Origin: Clostridiaceae bacterium
Lineage (GTDB): Bacteria; Bacillota; Clostridia; Saccharofermentanales; UBA5734
NCBI GenBank assembly: GCA_012727965.1
Contig: JAAYFZ010000449.1
Location: 1 to 38,220, forward strand
DNA: 38,220 nucleotides
Reading direction: 5' to 3'
Part shown: positions 1 to 7,652 of the stretch, in pieces
How the letters are laid out: every line of letters begins with the position of its first letter
How positions within the stretch are numbered: position 1 is the stretch's first letter
Notes under the pieces: generated by a model
What the model was told of the DNA's origin: nothing
What the model saw: only the letters and a program-made list of their open reading frames with translations
Databases searched by the model: none
Translations under genes and position numbers: made by a program

Positions 1-100
1 GACCGCAATAGCGGCGATGCCTTTGGTCGGAAGATTTCCACAGCTTCGTAGAACTTAGTATGCGAATAACGGTCAAGTGTATGTCTGTAATGTGGGTACA

Positions 101-109
101 TGTTATACT
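101..109 (+). promoter_or_regulatory. Putative extended -10 promoter for the PAP2 gene
   Basis: TATACT at 104-109 is preceded by TG one base upstream (TGTTATACT), an extended -10 pattern about 43 bases before the PAP2 start. No convincing -35 is visible 17 bases upstream. The first 150 bases otherwise show no gene. Confidence 0.35.
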
Positions 110-151
110 AATCAGAGATGTTGAGGCCTTGGCCTGGAGGGTTTTAGATAG

Positions 152-751
152 ATGATTTTTAGCGAGTGGGTTGTTTTTGGTATTTTGCTATTTATGTATC
201 TGCTCTTAGCAGTACTGAACCCTTTTCTGCTCAGACTTAATATTTTCATCAGGCAATTTATTCTTCTGACCAGACCTCTGCAATTGCGTCCGCTAATGGT
301 CATAACGCATCGTTATAATGATGTGCTATCACTGTCGCTGCAATTGATTCTGTTATCTCTTTTGATGGGCTTCTATTGGGATGACTGGCGGCGGGCAATG
401 GTGCTTACATCTGCTATGTTTATTCAGACTACTGCTGTTACTGCAACCAAACAGCTGGCTGCTGCAACTAGACCACCGCAGGATATAGCCCATGTAAAAA
501 TGCGTTCCGGCTCATATCCCAGCGGCCACAGTGCGGCCAGCATGACTTTTGCCTTGCTGGTACCGACAATGCTAGCGCCGTATTTGCCAACTGCTGCTAT
601 CATAGCAATTACCTGTTATCTGTTTTTTGTCGCAATTGTGACTGCCTATGGCAGACTATTTCTTGATGTCCACTGGCTCAGTGATATTATCGGTGCCTGG
701 CTGATTTCTCCTGCAACCTGGCTGATAGCCAGAGGCTTCCTCAGAGTTTGA
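152..751 (+). CDS. PAP2-family membrane phosphatase
   Basis: A 199-residue integral membrane protein of the PAP2 (type 2 phosphatidic acid phosphatase) superfamily, which dephosphorylates lipid phosphates such as phosphatidate or undecaprenyl pyrophosphate at the membrane. All three catalytic motifs are visible: K100-x6-RP (K100, R107, P108), PSGH at 123-126, and R168 with H174 and D178 in the third motif. Hydrophobic segments lie near residues 5-30, 58-75, 130-165 and 178-195. The ATG at 152 is preceded by a GGAGG-like site (GGAGGG at 137-142). It stands ahead of the methyltransferase gene with a 57-base gap and may share its transcript. The exact substrate cannot be read from the sequence; undecaprenyl-PP phosphatase activity is one possibility. 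Confidence 0.85.
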   Translation: MIFSEWVVFGILLFMYLLLAVLNPFLLRLNIFIRQFILLTRPLQLRPLMVITHRYNDVLSLSLQLILLSLLMGFYWDDWRRAMVLTSAMFIQTTAVTATKQLAAATRPPQDIAHVKMRSGSYPSGHSAASMTFALLVPTMLAPYLPTAAIIAITCYLFFVAIVTAYGRLFLDVHWLSDIIGAWLISPATWLIARGFLRV

Positions 752-808
752 GTTTAAGCTTCGTAAATTGCAGTTTAGATCAGATCAAATATAGAGAAGG
801 AAACAAAT

Positions 809-2032
809 ATGGATTTTAATATTATCGCAACTACGCTCTTTGGCGTTGAATCAGTCACAGCTTCGGAAATGCAGGAGCTCGGCTATGATCGATCGCAGAT
901 CAAGGTTAGTGATGGACAGGTCGTGCTGACAGTCTCCGGACTTGATGAAATGAGACTTGCCGCTGCCCGCCTGAATATTTGGCTGAGAACGGCAGAGAGA
1001 GTATTGATCGAACTTGGATCGTTCGAGGCCAGAGATTTTGACACTCTGTTCGAGCGGGCGCAAGAATTGCCCTGGGAGAACTGGATCGAGAAGGGCTCTG
1101 CTTTTCACGTTAATGGTTATTCCAGAAAATCAGCGTTGTTTGGCATTCCCGCCTGTCAGAGGACGATTAAAAAAGCAATCGTACTGCATCTTTCCCGTAT
1201 ATATAATTTAGCACCCGGTGCTGAGCTGCCTGAGAGCCAGTCGCTTGGTCTTCTTAAACTGCAATTCGGTATCGTCTCTGACCGCGTAACTATCATGGCT
1301 GATACCTCCGGTGATGGTCTTCATAAGCGAGGCTACAGACCTCTGCGGCATGAGGCGCCGATCAGAGAGACACTGGCCGCAGCTATGCTCTACTTGTCAC
1401 GATTCGGACTAGCCGGGGAACAGGAAGCTGTTTATGATCCCTTTTGCGGTTCCGGCACGATTCCAATAGAGGCTGCGCTTATCGCATCGAAAACCGCACC
1501 GGGACTACGCCGACGCTTCTCGGGCGAAGAATGGCCCTTCGTAGGAGCAAAAGTTTTCGATCAGGTCAGAGCTGAGGCTGAGGCGGCAGTTATTTCAAAT
1601 CCGCCGGAAAAAATTAAGATTTTTGGATCTGATATAGATGAAGGTGCCATTAAGGTTGCTCAGGCCAATGCGGCAAAAGCCGGTGTCAGCCGCTGGGTCG
1701 GGTTTCGCTGTCAGGATGTACTGCAGATCACGCCTGAGAGCCTGACTGAATGGACTGGAGCGCCCTGGCATCTTGTGATCTGCAATCCGCCATATGGTGA
1801 GAGGCTGCTTGATGCTGATACAGCACAAGTGCTTTACAGTGGGTTGGCCTCATGGACTATCGATTCCGCTGGTAATGCCAGAGCAGGTATTCGCTTGTCC
1901 GTAATTACTCCTGAAATGGGGTTTGAAGATATAGCAGGGGGCAAGGCAGATAAACGGCGTAAGCTATATAATGGTATGATACAGTGTACAATGTATCATT
2001 ATTTTAAACAGACTAGACATAACAAGAACTAA
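809..2032 (+). CDS. THUMP-domain class I rRNA methyltransferase (YpsC/RlmL type)
   Basis: A 407-residue SAM-dependent RNA methyltransferase of the COG0116 family (B. subtilis YpsC, N-terminal part of E. coli RlmL), expected to methylate an exocyclic amine of a guanine in 23S rRNA. The N-terminal ~160 residues fit a ferredoxin-like plus THUMP RNA-binding region. The Rossmann part follows with the SAM-binding motif DPFCGSGT (near 210) and the amine-methylating motif NPPYGERL (near 330), which marks N-methyltransferases. The start ATG has AGAAGGAAA about 7 bases upstream. Length is normal for the YpsC group. The target nucleotide is inferred from relatives only. Confidence 0.88.
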   Translation: MDFNIIATTLFGVESVTASEMQELGYDRSQIKVSDGQVVLTVSGLDEMRLAAARLNIWLRTAERVLIELGSFEARDFDTLFERAQELPWENWIEKGSAFHVNGYSRKSALFGIPACQRTIKKAIVLHLSRIYNLAPGAELPESQSLGLLKLQFGIVSDRVTIMADTSGDGLHKRGYRPLRHEAPIRETLAAAMLYLSRFGLAGEQEAVYDPFCGSGTIPIEAALIASKTAPGLRRRFSGEEWPFVGAKVFDQVRAEAEAAVISNPPEKIKIFGSDIDEGAIKVAQANAAKAGVSRWVGFRCQDVLQITPESLTEWTGAPWHLVICNPPYGERLLDADTAQVLYSGLASWTIDSAGNARAGIRLSVITPEMGFEDIAGGKADKRRKLYNGMIQCTMYHYFKQTRHNKN

Positions 2033-2072
2033 ATGATCAGCTTATGAACCTAAGCTGTAAGGAGGTTTGAAA

Positions 2073-2840
2073 ATGAAAGGTATATTACTTGCGGCTGGCT
2101 ACGCGACCAGGCTTTATCCACTTACGAAGGACAGACCGAAGGCGCTTTTGCCAGTAGGCGGCAGACCAATTCTCGATTATATCGTCGATGAAATGAACAC
2201 GATACCAGAGCTTGATCAAATCGTTGTTATCAGCAATCATCGATTTGCTGCACAAATGCAGGATTGGGCTCATACACGCAACGGTCAGCAGGCGCCAGAT
2301 AAGCAGATCATAGTAGTAGATGATATGACCACGTCAGACGATGATAAACTTGGTGCTATTGGTGATATCAGCTTCTGTATTGATGAGCTTGGAATTGATG
2401 ATGATGTCGTCATTATTGCTGGAGACAATCTTTTCACATATAAGCTTGCAGATGCCTGGGAAGCCTTCAGACAGCGCGATAGTGACATGATACTGATTCA
2501 GGATCTGCCACCGAATGAGGACCCCAGGCGTTTCGCGATAGTTTCGACAGATGAGAATGGATATGTTACCGATATGGTTGAAAAACCTAAGGAGCCTCTA
2601 TCTCGCCTTGCGGCCTATGCAACATACTTTTACAAGCGTGAAACATTACCGCTTATCCGGGAATATCTTATCAGTGGAAATAAGCCTGATGCACCGGGAA
2701 ATTTCCCGGCGTGGCTACACAAACGCCAGCCTGTATACGCTTATGAGTTCCAGGGAGTATGTATAGATATCGGCACACCGGAGTCTTATGAGGATGTTAG
2801 GACAACATTCCCGTCTGTCCACGACACAGGGACTGTTTGA
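2073..2840 (+). CDS. Sugar-phosphate nucleotidyltransferase family protein
   Basis: A 255-residue protein of the NTP_transferase family (RfbA/GlmU/LicC-like fold), which joins a nucleoside monophosphate to a phosphorylated sugar or alcohol, releasing pyrophosphate. The N-terminus shows the signature LLAAGYATRLYPLT followed by RPKALLPVGG, with the catalytic Arg and Lys; the usual GxG is relaxed to AGYA. GDNLF near residue 115 is the metal-binding Asp region. The ATG at 2073 is preferred to an in-frame TTG six bases earlier because AAGGAGG sits at 2059-2065. No sugar-pathway neighbours are present, so the substrate is unknown; cytidylyl or uridylyl transfer to a cell-envelope precursor is possible. 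Confidence 0.8.
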   Translation: MKGILLAAGYATRLYPLTKDRPKALLPVGGRPILDYIVDEMNTIPELDQIVVISNHRFAAQMQDWAHTRNGQQAPDKQIIVVDDMTTSDDDKLGAIGDISFCIDELGIDDDVVIIAGDNLFTYKLADAWEAFRQRDSDMILIQDLPPNEDPRRFAIVSTDENGYVTDMVEKPKEPLSRLAAYATYFYKRETLPLIREYLISGNKPDAPGNFPAWLHKRQPVYAYEFQGVCIDIGTPESYEDVRTTFPSVHDTGTV

Positions 2841-3003
2841 TAGTGAATTCATAACGCTTATATCGGCAAAAGGCTTGCATACTCGCAGTTATAACAGCTA
2901 TTCTGAATATGAGCATGTTTGGAGCAATAACAATATCGGAAACCATAATGTAGAGATAGCAGTAGTTTCACGCTTGCTAAACAGTGAAGTAGCTGTCCCG
3001 AGG

Positions 3004-3070
3004 TTATCCACAGAGTTATCCACACTATCCACAATTTGAGCAAAAACTTCCACACGGAAAATGTGGAAAA
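3004..3070 (+). promoter_or_regulatory. Cluster of DnaA boxes upstream of proA
   Basis: Perfect DnaA boxes TTATCCACA occur at 3004-3012 and 3016-3024, followed directly by a one-mismatch box CTATCCACA at 3025-3033. An inverted one-mismatch box (TGTGGAAAA, complement TTTTCCACA) lies at 3062-3070, and a weaker ACTTCCACA at 3046-3054. An AT-rich run follows (3068-3116). The 293-base gap (2841-3133) holds no gene. It could be a DnaA-controlled promoter, a DnaA-titrating site or part of an origin. Genes on both sides are on the plus strand, which argues mildly against a bidirectional origin exactly here. Confidence 0.75.
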
Positions 3071-3133
3071 ATAGAAGAAAATATGAAAACAACATGATAA
3101 TTATAGATATAACGATAGGCAAGGAGGATATAT

Positions 3134-4423
3134 ATGAATACTGTTGATGCTGCGGCATCCGCGCGCAAAGCAGCCAGGATCATGGCTGGACTCAGTTCAG
3201 AAGATAAGAATAAAGCATTGGCAAAAATAGCAGAGCTGATGTTGTCTCAGACAGACGAGATTACTAAGGCAAATGCTGAAGATTTGAAGCGTAGTCAAAA
3301 TGAGGCGCTTGCTGCACCGCTGCTTAAGAGGCTTAAGTTTGATCATACCAAGCTGGCTGAATCGGCAGAAGGTCTGAGAAGCCTGATCGGGCTTGATGAT
3401 CCTTCCGGTCGTACTTTGCTGGTAAATGAACTTGATGATGGACTCGAGCTCTATCGTGTCAGCTGTCCGATCGGTGTGATCGGTGTAATCTTCGAATCGC
3501 GTCCAGATGCGCTGGTTCAGATTGCCGGCCTCTGTCTTAAGAGCGGTAATGCCCTGCTTCTCAAGGGTGGATCAGAGGCAAGAGCAACTAATCGTATTCT
3601 GACTGATCTGATAATCAAGGCTGGTCAAGAAGCTGGTCTGCCTGATGGCTGGATATATTTACTGGAGACAAGGGCTGATGTTCAGGAGATGCTCAAGCTC
3701 GACCAGTTCGTAGATCTGATCATTCCACGCGGCTCAAATGAATTTGTCCGTTATATCATGGACAATTCACGCATCCCGGTCCTGGGTCATGCCGATGGTG
3801 TCTGCCATATGTTTATCGACAGCACAGCTGATCCACAAATGGCGGTGAAGCTTACTGTTGACAGCAAGACTCAGTACACAGCCGTCTGTAATGCCATGGA
3901 AACTCTGCTTGTCCATTCCGATCATGCCCAGAAACTTCTTCCTGAGCTTGCACAAGCACTTATGGAAGCCGGAGTCGATATGTATGGCTGCGATCGTGTC
4001 AGTGCCCTGCTAGGCTGTCCAGAGGTCGAAAACTGGCATACAGAATATCTTGACCTCAAGATCTCGATCAAGCTAGTGGATAGTCTGGAAGATGCTATCG
4101 ATCATATCAATACAAATGGTTCAGGCCATACAGAAGCAATCGTTACGTCTGACAAGGACAAGGCAGCAAAATTCATGCTGCTTGTAGATGCAGGTAATGT
4201 GTTCTGGAACTGTTCAACTAGATTCAGCGATGGTTTCCGTTATGGTTTCGGGGCTGAAGTGGGAGTAAGTACAAGTAAGCTGCATGCCCGCGGACCTGTT
4301 GGGCTCGATGGCCTGATGACTTATAAGTATAAATTACTTGGACATGGTCAGACTGTCGGTGAATATGCTGATGGTACCAGAAGATTTAGTCATCGCAAGC
4401 TGGACCGCAGCTGTCCTCTGTGA
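3134..4423 (+). CDS. proA: Gamma-glutamyl phosphate reductase
   Basis: A 429-residue glutamate-5-semialdehyde dehydrogenase that reduces L-glutamyl 5-phosphate with NADPH, the second step of proline synthesis in the cytoplasm. The aldehyde dehydrogenase fold is visible across the whole length: the PIGVIGVIFESRPDALVQ segment near 115-132, the KGGSEA nucleotide region, IIPRGSN, and the catalytic cysteine C252 in YTAVCNAMETLL. It is slightly longer than the usual ~415 residues. AAGGAGG at 3121-3127 precedes the ATG. No proB (glutamate 5-kinase) is adjacent, so the pathway partner must be elsewhere. The DnaA-box cluster lies 64 bases upstream. Confidence 0.95.
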   Translation: MNTVDAAASARKAARIMAGLSSEDKNKALAKIAELMLSQTDEITKANAEDLKRSQNEALAAPLLKRLKFDHTKLAESAEGLRSLIGLDDPSGRTLLVNELDDGLELYRVSCPIGVIGVIFESRPDALVQIAGLCLKSGNALLLKGGSEARATNRILTDLIIKAGQEAGLPDGWIYLLETRADVQEMLKLDQFVDLIIPRGSNEFVRYIMDNSRIPVLGHADGVCHMFIDSTADPQMAVKLTVDSKTQYTAVCNAMETLLVHSDHAQKLLPELAQALMEAGVDMYGCDRVSALLGCPEVENWHTEYLDLKISIKLVDSLEDAIDHINTNGSGHTEAIVTSDKDKAAKFMLLVDAGNVFWNCSTRFSDGFRYGFGAEVGVSTSKLHARGPVGLDGLMTYKYKLLGHGQTVGEYADGTRRFSHRKLDRSCPL

Positions 4424-4433
4424 TCTATATCGC

Positions 4434-4462
4434 TTGCTACCCCACTATGTGCGTGTTACAAT
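4434..4462 (+). promoter_or_regulatory. Promoter for rpiB-upp
   Basis: TTGCTA at 4434-4439 and TACAAT at 4457-4462 are separated by 17 bases, with TG one base before the -10 (extended -10). The predicted start near 4469 leaves a short leader before the rpiB ribosome site GGGAGG. Confidence 0.65.
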
Positions 4463-4492
4463 TTTGAGTAGAAAAAATGGGAGGTTGGGTCC

Positions 4493-4948
4493 ATGAAAAT
4501 AGCTCTTGGAAGTGATCATGCCGGATATCAGCTTAAGCGGCATATAATGGATCACTTGAATAAGAACTGTCATGAGTGCGAAGACTATGGCGCACCAAAC
4601 GGTGTGGATGCCGCAAGCTACGTACCTTATGGCCAGGCAGTTTCTCAGGCAGTTTTATCAGGTGCTTGCGATTTTGGTATTCTCATCTGCGGTACCGGGC
4701 TTGGTATATCTATCACAGCAAACAAGCACAAGGGTATTCGGGCGGCACTATGTACTAATGAGTATATGGCGAGAATGGCAAGACAACATAATGATGCCAA
4801 TATATTAGCTCTTGGCGGACGTGTTGTTGGTTCATCGCTGGCTTTTTCGATCGTTGATGCTTTTTTAGCCGAACCATTTGAGAGCGGCGGGCGTCATCAG
4901 ATCAGAGTCGATGAGATCAAGTCTACAGAACAGACGAATTTTAAATAG
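4493..4948 (+). CDS. rpiB: Ribose-5-phosphate isomerase B
   Basis: A 151-residue RpiB/LacAB-family sugar-phosphate isomerase, interconverting ribose 5-phosphate and ribulose 5-phosphate in the pentose phosphate pathway. The N-terminus KIALGSDHAGYQLK has the phosphate-contacting D8-H9, and C66 in ICGTGLGISI is the catalytic cysteine position. NDANILALGGR near 97-107 is the conserved C-terminal signature. Length is typical (about 145-150). GGGAGG lies about 9 bases before the ATG. It is followed by upp 75 bases downstream, a pairing also known from other Firmicutes upstream of the ATP synthase genes. A different aldose-phosphate isomerase role (for example allose 6-phosphate) cannot be ruled out. 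Confidence 0.92.
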   Translation: MKIALGSDHAGYQLKRHIMDHLNKNCHECEDYGAPNGVDAASYVPYGQAVSQAVLSGACDFGILICGTGLGISITANKHKGIRAALCTNEYMARMARQHNDANILALGGRVVGSSLAFSIVDAFLAEPFESGGRHQIRVDEIKSTEQTNFK

Positions 4949-5023
4949 ACCAAGATATCATTATTTAGTTTGCAGGCCGGTTGCTCCGATGTGCCGGCAC
5001 AAAATATGAGGAGGCCATTACAG

Positions 5024-5653
5024 ATGGAGAACGTATTTATATTTGATCACCCGCTGATTCAGCACAAGATTTCGCTCATGCGCGACAAGAGAACAACGAC
5101 TAAGGAATTTCGCGAGCTGGTCAACGAAGTGGCTATGCTGATGGCCTATGAAGTAACACGCGACATGCCTCTGAAAGAGGTTGAGATCGAGACACCAGTC
5201 GCTATCGCCAAAACAAAAGTACTTGCCGGCAAGAAGCTGGCAGTAGTTCCGATACTTCGTGCCGGCCTCGGTATGGTTGATGGTATGCTAAGTCTTCTGC
5301 CAATGGCAAAAGTCGGACACATCGGTTTATATCGTGATCCCAAAACGCTCGAGCCGGTTGAATATTATTGCAAGCTTCCTGAAGATGTCGAGGAGAGAGA
5401 AATCGTAGTACTTGACCCGATGCTCGCAACAGGCGGTTCAGCTTCTGCTGCTGTCAGTTTTCTTAAGAAAAAGGGTATTTCGAGCATCAAATTCATGTGT
5501 CTGATAGCTGCTCCAGAGGGTATCAAGAGATTACATGAGGATCATCCTGACGTGCCTATATTCTGTGCTGCCATGGATGAAAAGCTTAATGATCATGCTT
5601 ATATTGTTCCTGGTCTCGGTGATGCCGGTGACAGATTGTTCGGTACGAAGTAG
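5024..5653 (+). CDS. upp: Uracil phosphoribosyltransferase
   Basis: A 209-residue Upp enzyme that makes UMP from uracil and PRPP in pyrimidine salvage. The protein shows the N-terminal [14 protein letters not shown] signature, [13 protein letters not shown], the PRPP-binding loop [12 protein letters not shown] near 130-141, and the uracil-binding C-terminal [13 protein letters not shown]. The start at 5024 is chosen over earlier in-frame codons because GAGGAGG lies about 8 bases upstream and the resulting N-terminus matches the family. It is the last gene before the ATP synthase operon, the usual upp-atp neighbourhood in Firmicutes. Confidence 0.95.
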   Translation: MENVFIFDHPLIQHKISLMRDKRTTTKEFRELVNEVAMLMAYEVTRDMPLKEVEIETPVAIAKTKVLAGKKLAVVPILRAGLGMVDGMLSLLPMAKVGHIGLYRDPKTLEPVEYYCKLPEDVEEREIVVLDPMLATGGSASAAVSFLKKKGISSIKFMCLIAAPEGIKRLHEDHPDVPIFCAAMDEKLNDHAYIVPGLGDAGDRLFGTK

Positions 5654-5679
5654 AAAATAATTAGTTTTGAATTTTATAT

Positions 5680-5718
5680 TGGTCCTGCGAATAACTGCCC
5701 AGGCAGCTCGCAGGGCCA
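5680..5718 (+). terminator. Stem-loop after upp, possible weak terminator
   Basis: TGGTCCTGCGA at 5680-5690 pairs with TCGCAGGGCCA at 5708-5718 (one G-T), enclosing a smaller CTGCC/GGCAG hairpin. It is followed by a T-rich but interrupted stretch, so termination is plausible but not certain. Confidence 0.45.
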
Positions 5719-5813
5719 TATATTGTTTTATATGCCCCCGTTCTGAAGCTTTGTCTATTAAATACAACCTTAAGCAGAAAGCATCTGATAATCATTGTTA
5801 TAAGACCGAATAT

Positions 5814-5842
5814 TTGACTTTTCACACTGTTCGGCTTGTAAT
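5814..5842 (+). promoter_or_regulatory. Promoter for the ATP synthase operon
   Basis: TTGACT at 5814-5819 and TGTAAT at 5837-5842 are spaced by exactly 17 bases. The predicted transcript starts near 5849 and has an untranslated leader of about 180 bases before atpB. Confidence 0.55.
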
Positions 5843-5882
5843 TTTCTGAGAAGGGGAGTATTATCAAATATCGTTAGCAATG

Positions 5883-5912
5883 AAGTCCGGAGGAAGCATT
5901 CCTTGAGGACTT
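5883..5912 (+). other. Hairpin in the ATP synthase operon leader
   Basis: AAGTCC (5883-5888) pairs with GGACTT (5907-5912), continuing inward with GGAGGAA against TTCCTT. It is followed by TGTGTATTTTT, resembling a weak intrinsic terminator, so it could attenuate the atp operon or protect the leader. No known riboswitch is recognised in 5849-6029. Confidence 0.4.
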
Positions 5913-6029
5913 TGTGTATTTTTAGCCCTATATCCGACCACTGCCGATTATTTTTCAACCGACAGTTCTCGGTGACAAATATATTAAGAAGGCAGGTGTT
6001 TCGGGCTGCGTCTGGGCGGCTTCATTATT

Positions 6030-6830
6030 ATGATGACTGTAATGAGCTATATAAGTGAATTTTGGCACCATTTCGTCGAGAAACTGATTGAAGAAATTAA
6101 GATCGGTGATATTGGCGAGGAAATTAGCCATGCAATAGCACCGAATATTTTATTTTCAGCTAGAATTGCCGGAAAAAACTGGCTGATCTCAGACGCCGTT
6201 GTGGCGACCTGGGGCGTTATGATAGTTATGTTTTTCATAATCTGGTATCTCGCGAAGAAAATGGAACTTGTGCCTAACAGCAAACGTCAACAGCTGACAG
6301 AGTCACTTGTCAATATTCTTATCAAATTGTGTCAGACCTCAGGAATGACATATGCGCAAGCAGAAAAAGTCGTTCCGTATGTTGGAAGCATCGGTATCTT
6401 CATCGCTTTGACAAATATGGTTACACTGCTAAAAATACCAGCCCCTTCCAAGAATCCCGCTTTTCCCATTACGCTGGCATTGATCAACATAGTCTATGTT
6501 GTATATATGTCCATCAGGCTGGCTGGTATAAAAGGATTTTGGGCATCTCTGATCTATCCGAAGGCGGCGTTGTTGCCTTTCAAAATACTGGACTATCTCA
6601 TTAAACCGATCTCGCTGTCACTGCGTCTCTTCGGCAATGTTTTTGGCGCATATATTCTAATGGAGTTCATATATATCATCATTCCAATAATTGTTCCCGG
6701 CGTTATCGGACTATGGTTCGATCTGGCAGACGGTATCCTGCAGGGCGTGATTTTCACTTACCTGTCAGTAACCTATATAGGTGAGGTGCTTGAAGGTGCC
6801 CATCATGCTCGTGAAGCAGCACATTCTTAA
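6030..6830 (+). CDS. atpB: ATP synthase F0 subunit a
   Basis: A 266-residue membrane subunit of the F0 stator that forms the proton half-channels next to the c-ring. Five or more hydrophobic helices are visible (about 57-75, 115-135, 145-165, 170-185, 190-225, 235-255). The essential arginine R199 sits in SLSLRLFGNVFGA, and the conserved C-terminal helix IFTYLSVTYIGEVLEGAHH follows. The start is not certain: ATGs at 6030, 6033 and 6042 are all in frame and none has a strong ribosome site. It is the first gene of the operon; no atpI precedes it. The atpE ribosome site overlaps its end. Confidence 0.93.
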   Translation: MMTVMSYISEFWHHFVEKLIEEIKIGDIGEEISHAIAPNILFSARIAGKNWLISDAVVATWGVMIVMFFIIWYLAKKMELVPNSKRQQLTESLVNILIKLCQTSGMTYAQAEKVVPYVGSIGIFIALTNMVTLLKIPAPSKNPAFPITLALINIVYVVYMSIRLAGIKGFWASLIYPKAALLPFKILDYLIKPISLSLRLFGNVFGAYILMEFIYIIIPIIVPGVIGLWFDLADGILQGVIFTYLSVTYIGEVLEGAHHAREAAHS

Positions 6831-6844
6831 GGAGGTTTTTGATA

Positions 6845-7072
6845 ATGGAAAGAGGATTAATCGCGCTAGGCGCAGCTATAGCAATCGCGATCGCAGCAGG
6901 AGCTGCCGCTATCGGTATCGGACTTGCAGCTGGTAAGGCATTCGAGGCATCTGCCCGTCAGCCTGAGGTTGCCGGAAAAGTTCAGGCACTCATGATGACA
7001 GCTATCGTTTTTATTGAAGCAACAGCTATTTATGCTCTTGTTGTCAGTCTGCTTCTGATTTTTGCGTTTTAA
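6845..7072 (+). CDS. atpE: ATP synthase F0 subunit c
   Basis: A 75-residue two-helix hairpin that forms the rotating c-ring. The polar loop ARQPE (R38-Q39-P40) and the ion-binding glutamate E58 in the second helix are clear. The residues that define sodium-binding rings are not all there: the usual glutamine of helix 1 is I25 and the serine after the glutamate is A59, so proton coupling is the better reading. The ATG at 6845 is chosen over an upstream in-frame TTG because AAGGAGG at 6829-6835 is then at normal spacing. Glycine/alanine-rich helix 1 is normal for the family. Confidence 0.95.
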   Translation: MERGLIALGAAIAIAIAAGAAAIGIGLAAGKAFEASARQPEVAGKVQALMMTAIVFIEATAIYALVVSLLLIFAF

Positions 7073-7121
7073 TAGCAAAACATCTGCAGAACGACTGAAA
7101 GAAAGAAGGTAAGGTGCCATC

Positions 7122-7652
7122 ATGTTTACCCCTGAAGCAATGGCGAGCTATGCAGTAGCTGCGATTTTTACATTAATAAATCTATTTATTTCGTATTTCG
7201 TTTTGAAGAGGTTTCTCTTCAAACCCATCCTTAAGCTGCTGCGAAAACGCAGAGATTCAGTCGAAGGAGATCTAAGCGAGGCTGAAAAGCGATTAACTGA
7301 AGCTCAGGATAAGCTATCGACAGCTGATCTTCGTCTTGATCATTCTGCGCAGGAGGCTGCTGAGATTATTACGACGGCAAGAAGTCAGGCCGAAGTTCAG
7401 CGTGAGGCGATTCTCTCAGAAGCTAAGAAGGAAGCCGCATCAATGTTGGCCCGCGCCGATGGTGAGATCGACAGGATGCGTGTAACCATGCTCAACGATA
7501 TCAGGAATGAAGTTGCTGATCTCTCAGTTGCCATCGCGTCGAAGGTCATCGGCAAAGTAATGGATGAGAAACATCAGCTTCAGCTGGTCGATCAATTTCT
7601 GGATGAAGAAATGTCAAAACGTCAGCCAGCCCAAGATGGAGGTGAAGGCTGA
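7122..7652 (+). CDS. atpF: ATP synthase F0 subunit b
   Basis: A 176-residue peripheral-stalk subunit: one N-terminal membrane helix (about residues 8-28), then a long charged alpha-helical region (about 35-165) that dimerises and reaches up to F1. Length and layout are ordinary, and there is no delta-like domain attached, unlike mycobacterial b-delta fusions. AAGGTAAGG precedes the ATG. Its TGA stop overlaps the ATG of the next gene (TGATG), so no room exists between them for a separate delta-subunit gene. Confidence 0.93.
   Translation: MFTPEAMASYAVAAIFTLINLFISYFVLKRFLFKPILKLLRKRRDSVEGDLSEAEKRLTEAQDKLSTADLRLDHSAQEAAEIITTARSQAEVQREAILSEAKKEAASMLARADGEIDRMRVTMLNDIRNEVADLSVAIASKVIGKVMDEKHQLQLVDQFLDEEMSKRQPAQDGGEG

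Noticed and set aside
34-42. ATTTCCACA as a DnaA box at the window start
   Set aside because: Two mismatches from consensus and isolated.
112-303. Minus-strand open frame over the PAP2 gene start
   Set aside because: A shadow of the PAP2 gene; no ribosome site, no family features.
2841-3133. Chromosomal origin at the DnaA-box cluster
   Set aside because: Not claimed. Genes on both sides run on the plus strand, no dnaA/dnaN is nearby, and GC skew was not calculated; kept as a DnaA-box cluster only.
5880-5906. Small leader peptide in the atp leader
   Set aside because: An eight-codon frame (MKSGGSIP) overlaps the hairpin, but no ribosome site is near and the codons show no regulatory pattern.
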